Source: Sphingomonadales bacterium UBA656 (GTDB lineage: Bacteria; Pseudomonadota; Alphaproteobacteria; Sphingomonadales; Sphingomonadaceae). Taken from it: a stretch of 64,000 nucleotides of DNA. The translations under genes and the position numbers were made by a program. The notes beneath the pieces are model-generated. The model was given only the letters and a program-made list of their open reading frames with translations, did no database searches and was not told the origin of the DNA. The stretch lies in the NCBI GenBank assembly GCA_002299895.1, contig DBOC01000006.1:1-64000 (forward strand). The letters are read 5' to 3'. Positions 59,568-64,000 of this stretch are shown one piece after another (the stretch's first letter is position 1; each line of letters begins with the position of its first letter).

Positions 59568-62012
59568 GTGGCTGAACTTCCCAAAAAGGCGCGGGTCGTC
59601 ATTGTTGGCGGCGGCGTTATCGGCTGCTCCATTGCCTATCACCTGACCAAGATCGGTTGGGATGATGTTGTGTTGCTGGAACGCAAGCAGCTGACCAGCG
59701 GGACAACATGGCATGCGGCTGGTCTGGTGGGGCAATTGCGTCCGTCAATCAACATGACCAAGCTCGCCAAATATACAGGCGAACTGTATCGCGGGCTGGA
59801 AGCCGAAACGGGGCAAGCGACGGGCTATCGCCAATGTGGCTCGATATCGATGGCGACCAACGCAGAACGGTTTGAAGAGCTGAAACGAAGCGCCTCAATG
59901 GCGAAGGTTTTTGATCTGCCGGTCCATGTCGTGACACCCGAAGAGATCAAAGAGCTCGCAAACATCGTCAATGTCGATGATGTGGTGGGCGGTATTCATA
60001 TCCCAAGCGACGGCTATGCCAATGCCGTGGATATCACACAGGCACTGGCCAAAGGCGCACGCACGGGCGGCGCTAAAATATTTGAAAACACGAAAGTCAC
60101 TAAAATCCGCCATAATGGGGAGCGCGTGACGGGCGTTGATACGGCAGATGGTTCGATTGACGCCGATTACGTCGTAATCTGCGGCGGCATGTGGACGCGC
60201 GATTTGGCGGCGAGCATCGGCGTGGCTGCCCCCTTGCATGCATGTGAGCATTATTATGTTCTGTTCGAAGGGGTGGAGGGGATCGACAACACGCTCCCTG
60301 TGCTCCGCGACTATGATTATTGCGGCTATTATAAATATGATGCGGGTAAGCTGCTCGTCGGTGCGTTTGAACCCAATGCCCGGCCTTGGGGGATGGACGG
60401 CATTTCAGAAGATTTCTGCTTTGACGAAATCGCCGGCAGCTTTGAGCATTTTGAACCCTTGTTGATGGATGCCATGCGGCGCGTGCCTGCGTTGGAAAAA
60501 GCGGGTATCCAAAAATTCTTCTGCGGTCCCGAAAGCTTTACCCCTGACGTGCGCTATCATCTGGGCGAAAGTGCCGAGTTGAAGGGCTGCTTTGTTGCGG
60601 CAGGCCTTAACTCCATCGGCCTGCAATCCGCAGGAGGCGTAGGCAAGGTCATGGCCGATTGGATCCGCGATGGTATTCCGCCAGCGGATCTGTGGACGGT
60701 CGACATTCGCCGCAACATGCCGTTTCAGATCAACCGCAAATATCTGCGCGAGCGTGTAACGGAGAGCCTTGGGCTACTCTACGCGACGCATTATCCTTTC
60801 AAGCAATATGAAACCGCACGCGGCGTCCGCCGTTCGGCCATTCATGATAGGCTTGTCGCGGCCGGTGCCTGTCATGGCGAGGCCTTTGGCTGGGAACGCC
60901 CCAATTGGTATGGCGCACCCGGCAGCACGCCAAAATATGAGTATAGCTATGGCCGGCAAAACTGGTTTGAGGCCAATGCGCAAGAGTGCAAGGCGGTGCG
61001 TGAGACCGTAGGCTTGTTTGACCAAAGTTCCTTTGCCAAATTTCGCCTGGAAGGGCGCGATGCCTGCGCCGTCCTGAACCGCGTGTGTGCCAATGATGTG
61101 GATGTAGCGCCGGGCAAGCTGATCTATACACAATGGCTCAATGATAAGGGCGGGATTGAGGCGGATTTGACGGTCACCCGACTGTCGCAGACCGCCTATC
61201 TCATCGTTACTGGGGCAGAGACAGAGGTAAAGGATTTCAACTGGCTGTCGCGACATATTCCTGATGACGCGCATGCCATTTTGACCAATGTTTCTTCTGC
61301 CATGGGGGTAATCTCCATCATGGGGCCAAATGCGCGTGCATTGCTGCAATCGATTTGCCCTAATGATTTGTCGCATGAGGCTTTCCCCTTTGCGACATCG
61401 CAGGAAATCGAACTTGGCTACGCCATCGTGCGTGCCTCGCGCATCACCTATGTCGGCGAATTGGGTTGGGAGCTGTATATTCCGACCGAGTTCATGACCG
61501 GAGTTTATGACGAGATTGTCGCCGCCGGTGCCAATTTCGGTCTGAAGCATTGCGGTTATCATGCGCTGAACGCGCTGCGCATGGAAAAGGCCTATCGTCA
61601 TTGGGGCCATGACATCACCGATGAAGATACGCCCTTAGAAGCCGGACTTGGCTTTGCCGTGAAGATGGACAAGCCCGGCGGCTTTATCGGCCGTGAGGCG
61701 CTGGTGCGGCAGAAAGAAGAAGGGCTGAAGCAAAAGCTCGTTCAATTCCTGCTGAAATCGCCAGAACCAATGCTGTATCATAATGAGCCGATCTGGCAGG
61801 GTGACCGCATCGCCGGATATATCCGCTCAGGCATGTACGCCCATACGCTCGGCGCATCTTGCGGCCTTGGTTATGTAACGGCGGCCGATGGCGGCATTGT
61901 TGGCCCGATTGGCGCGGATGATTATGAAATCGAAATTGCGGGCGTGCGTTACCCAGTAACCGCCTCGCTCAAGCCCCTTTATGACCCTTCAAATGCACGG
62001 ATCAAAATCTGA
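59568..62012 (+). CDS. Dimethylglycine/sarcosine dehydrogenase-like flavoprotein 3
   Basis: An 814-residue paralogue in tandem with the preceding gene: FAD fold VVIVGGGVIGCSIAYHL, His49 in TSGTTWHAAG, and a C-terminal GcvT-like half with GVISIMGPNARALL and ITYVGELGWELYIP. It starts with GTG, with AAGGTG eight bases upstream. Its stop overlaps the Rieske start by one base. Having two different enzymes of this type side by side suggests two successive N-demethylations or a two-subunit arrangement. Confidence 0.85.
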   Translation: MAELPKKARVVIVGGGVIGCSIAYHLTKIGWDDVVLLERKQLTSGTTWHAAGLVGQLRPSINMTKLAKYTGELYRGLEAETGQATGYRQCGSISMATNAERFEELKRSASMAKVFDLPVHVVTPEEIKELANIVNVDDVVGGIHIPSDGYANAVDITQALAKGARTGGAKIFENTKVTKIRHNGERVTGVDTADGSIDADYVVICGGMWTRDLAASIGVAAPLHACEHYYVLFEGVEGIDNTLPVLRDYDYCGYYKYDAGKLLVGAFEPNARPWGMDGISEDFCFDEIAGSFEHFEPLLMDAMRRVPALEKAGIQKFFCGPESFTPDVRYHLGESAELKGCFVAAGLNSIGLQSAGGVGKVMADWIRDGIPPADLWTVDIRRNMPFQINRKYLRERVTESLGLLYATHYPFKQYETARGVRRSAIHDRLVAAGACHGEAFGWERPNWYGAPGSTPKYEYSYGRQNWFEANAQECKAVRETVGLFDQSSFAKFRLEGRDACAVLNRVCANDVDVAPGKLIYTQWLNDKGGIEADLTVTRLSQTAYLIVTGAETEVKDFNWLSRHIPDDAHAILTNVSSAMGVISIMGPNARALLQSICPNDLSHEAFPFATSQEIELGYAIVRASRITYVGELGWELYIPTEFMTGVYDEIVAAGANFGLKHCGYHALNALRMEKAYRHWGHDITDEDTPLEAGLGFAVKMDKPGGFIGREALVRQKEEGLKQKLVQFLLKSPEPMLYHNEPIWQGDRIAGYIRSGMYAHTLGASCGLGYVTAADGGIVGPIGADDYEIEIAGVRYPVTASLKPLYDPSNARIKI

Positions 62013-63262
62013 TGACTGAAACTTCCGCAGACCTCATGGGCCGCCTGGCCGCCAATACGCGCGTTGGCTATAGTTTTGATCAGGAATTTTACGTTAGCGA
62101 TGCGGTGTTTCAAGCCGATATGGATCGGGTGATCAGCCGGAAATGGATTGTTGCAGGCCATGTGTCACGCATTCCCAATAAGGGCGATTATTTCCTGTTC
62201 AAAATTGGTGCAGAGCAAATCATTGTCATTCGGGAGAATGAAACGAGCGTCCGTGCCTTTTTCAACGTCTGTCGCCACCGTGGATCAACGATCTGCCAGG
62301 CGGAAAGCGGCAACGCACCGCGTTTAGTCTGCCCCTATCACGCCTGGACCTTTGGTCTTGATGGACGCCTGATCTCCGCACGACTGATGCCTGAGGATTT
62401 CGACAAAGCGGAAAATAGCCTGTTCGCATGCCACGTCCGCGTGTTCCATGGCTTAATCTTCATCAACATGAGTGAGGATGAGCCGGTCGATTTTGATGCC
62501 ACTTTTGGTGATATGGGACCAATCCTTGACTATCACGGATTTGCAGATGCGCGCATTGCACATGCCGGCAGCTACCCCACGACCGCCAACTGGAAGCTCG
62601 TCGTCGAAAACTTCTTTGAATGCTATCATTGCGTGCCGTCGCATCCGGAGTTCTGCTCCATGCATGCATCGGAATCGATTGTAGCTGTTGGCGCTGGGCC
62701 CAGTTCCGGACCAGCTGACGCAATTGCCAATTTCGCGCCTAAATTAGCAGCGTGGGAAGAAAGTGCTGCGGCCGCAGGTAGGCCCATTGGCACCATTGAT
62801 GAAGCACCTGATAGCAGCCATTTGCGCTTGCTGATGCAGCGGATGAACAAAGACGGCTGGGCTTCAGAAACGCAAGATGGCTCTGCACCTGCCCCGCTGA
62901 TGGGCAAAAGGACGAAAGCAGACGGCGGGCGGATGCATTTGAGTTTCAGCCCGTTCAGCCAAATTGTCGCAGATGATCACTTTGCCATCCTGTTCCAATT
63001 CACCCCGCGTGGCGCATTGGCGACAGACGTTGAGATGATCTGGCTGGTGGATGGGCGCGCGACCGAAGCTGAAGTGGACATTGAAAAGATGATCTGGGGC
63101 TATCATGCCACAACCACGCAAGACAAAGTCATAACCGAGAATAATCAGGAAGGTATCATGTCGAGCCGGTATCGGCCTGGTCGATATTCTGATCAGGAAG
63201 GCAGCGTGCTTAATTTCCAGAAATGGTATCTCAACCAATTCGGGCTGGAACGCGCTGAGTGA
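62012..63262 (+). CDS. Rieske oxygenase alpha subunit 3 (carnitine/betaine monooxygenase-like)
   Basis: A 416-residue Rieske oxygenase with [2Fe-2S] ligands C87/H89 and C107/H110 (CPYHAW) and the mononuclear iron site ENFFECYHCVPSHPEF: H206, H211 and bridging-position Glu203. The ENFxECYHC and SHPEF text is closer to carnitine-type (CntA/YeaW-like) than to the two other Rieske proteins here. It is last but one in the third operon. No reductase gene is adjacent, so the electron donor must be encoded elsewhere. Confidence 0.84.
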   Translation: MTETSADLMGRLAANTRVGYSFDQEFYVSDAVFQADMDRVISRKWIVAGHVSRIPNKGDYFLFKIGAEQIIVIRENETSVRAFFNVCRHRGSTICQAESGNAPRLVCPYHAWTFGLDGRLISARLMPEDFDKAENSLFACHVRVFHGLIFINMSEDEPVDFDATFGDMGPILDYHGFADARIAHAGSYPTTANWKLVVENFFECYHCVPSHPEFCSMHASESIVAVGAGPSSGPADAIANFAPKLAAWEESAAAAGRPIGTIDEAPDSSHLRLLMQRMNKDGWASETQDGSAPAPLMGKRTKADGGRMHLSFSPFSQIVADDHFAILFQFTPRGALATDVEMIWLVDGRATEAEVDIEKMIWGYHATTTQDKVITENNQEGIMSSRYRPGRYSDQEGSVLNFQKWYLNQFGLERAE

Positions 63263-64000
63263 CAATAGCCGCCAATATGCGCGCGGTTTTGCTGACCGGC
63301 CATGGCGGCTATGATAAGCTGGATTTTCGGGATGACGTTCCGGTGCCTAATCCGGGGCCGAACGATGTGTTGATCCGCGTTGCGGCAGCCGGCGTCAACA
63401 ATACCGATATCAACACCCGCATAGGCTGGTACTCAAAAGCCGTCGCAGAGGCGACGGACGTGGGAGCTGCATCCGGGATCGCAGATGCGCAGGATGACGG
63501 CTGGTCGGGGGCCGCTTTTCAGTTTCCGCGTATTCAGGGTGCGGATGCCTGTGGCCGGATTGTCGCTGTCGGCGATAATGTGGATCCGGCGCGCATTGGT
63601 GAACGGGTGTTGGTTGAACCTGTTTTTCGCGGGGCTAGCCGCTTCGACATTCTCTATTTTGGTTCCGAAGTCGATGGCGGCTTTGCCGATTACACCTGCG
63701 TCCCGTCGCTACATGCGCATCGCGTGAATTCGGAACTATCGGACATTGAACTGGCGAGCTTTCCCTGCGCTTATGGGACGGCAGAAAATATCCTGACGCG
63801 GATTAATTTGCAGGCGGGCGAGCGCGTCTTGATCACTGGCGCGTCGGGCGGTGTTGGCTCCGCCGCGGTGCAATTGGCCGAAAGGCGAGGTGCTGAGGTG
63901 ACCGCAATCGCCGCCGACGCAAAGGCGGAGATTGTTCGGTCGCTCGGCGCATCGCGGGTGGTTCCGCGCGATGCCAATCTGGAAGCTTTGTTTGGGCAGG
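63259..64000 (+). CDS. MDR-family alcohol dehydrogenase/quinone oxidoreductase (cut by window end)
   Basis: Open frame from GTG 63259, overlapping the Rieske stop by four bases (GTGA), running off the window; ATG 63277 is an alternative start. The 247 residues present show an MDR catalytic domain (GVNNTDINTRIGWY, then QGADACGRIVAVGDNV) and the NADP fold ITGASGGVGSAAVQLA. The text is closer to quinone-oxidoreductase-type MDR proteins, and zinc ligands of classical alcohol dehydrogenases are not evident. It could act as a dehydrogenase on a pathway intermediate; it is not a Rieske reductase. Confidence 0.85.
   Translation, partial: MTIAANMRAVLLTGHGGYDKLDFRDDVPVPNPGPNDVLIRVAAAGVNNTDINTRIGWYSKAVAEATDVGAASGIADAQDDGWSGAAFQFPRIQGADACGRIVAVGDNVDPARIGERVLVEPVFRGASRFDILYFGSEVDGGFADYTCVPSLHAHRVNSELSDIELASFPCAYGTAENILTRINLQAGERVLITGASGGVGSAAVQLAERRGAEVTAIAADAKAEIVRSLGASRVVPRDANLEALFGQ

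Noticed and set aside
60774..61610. Minus-strand frame of 278 residues opposite the third dimethylglycine-dehydrogenase-like gene
   Set aside because: Antisense shadow with no motif, inside a well-supported gene.
1..64000. CRISPR array, insertion sequence, prophage or integron
   Set aside because: No repeated spacer pattern, transposase, integrase or phage gene was seen in the window.

Overview
The window looks like a chromosome segment from an alphaproteobacterium, most likely a member of the Sphingomonadales. The signs are the argD-argF-hslO order, a TonB-dependent receptor next to a TPR-sulfotransferase, purS-purQ, NAD-dependent formate dehydrogenase genes of the fds type, and moderately GC-rich sequence. 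This is an inference from gene content; there is no rRNA in the window. No stretch longer than about 240 bases lacks a gene. The longest gaps are 10553-10789 and 42563-42802.

Layout. 1-10.6 kb is mostly housekeeping: arginine synthesis (argD, argF), the redox chaperone Hsp33, a lysine-degradation pair (gcdH and amaB, divergent), a carotenoid oxygenase, tRNA-Arg(UCU), a queuosine-precursor transporter and purQ/purS. 10.8-23.4 kb (+ strand) is a betaine island: a dimethylglycine-dehydrogenase-like flavoprotein, a Rieske oxygenase, heterotetrameric sarcosine oxidase soxBDAG, a BCCT transporter, a LysR regulator and an exported hydrolase. 23.5-33.3 kb (- strand) is a second, convergent operon of eight genes, each overlapping the next: Rieske oxygenase, a cystathionine-gamma-synthase-like PLP enzyme, an opine-oxidase-like pair of flavoproteins, and a second soxBDAG. 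A LysR gene diverges from it. 34.3-42.6 kb (- strand) is a C1 module: purU, frmA, fdsG, fdsB, mobA, fdsA, fdsD, fdhD. 42.8-53.2 kb (+ strand) holds a TonB receptor followed by TPR-sulfotransferase, MFS transporter, aldehyde dehydrogenase, enolase-superfamily dehydratase and GMC oxidoreductase, then a LysR gene. 54.2-57.0 kb (- strand) holds a 3-hydroxyisobutyrate-dehydrogenase-like enzyme, an acyltransferase and an SDR. 57.1-64.0 kb (+ strand) is a third N-demethylation cluster: two more dimethylglycine-dehydrogenase-like proteins, a third Rieske oxygenase and an MDR oxidoreductase cut by the window edge.

How it may work together (inference). Rieske oxygenases would remove methyl groups from quaternary ammonium compounds as formaldehyde. 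The dimethylglycine-dehydrogenase-like enzymes and sarcosine oxidases would remove the remaining N-methyl groups onto tetrahydrofolate or as formaldehyde. FrmA would oxidise glutathione-bound formaldehyde. PurU would release formate from 10-formyl-tetrahydrofolate, and the Fds complex would oxidise formate to CO2 with NADH gain. The window is thus a large specialised locus for eating several N-methylated compounds. The second operon, which adds a gamma-lyase/synthase-like PLP enzyme and opine-oxidase-like subunits to the demethylation enzymes, is the best candidate for an undescribed pathway.
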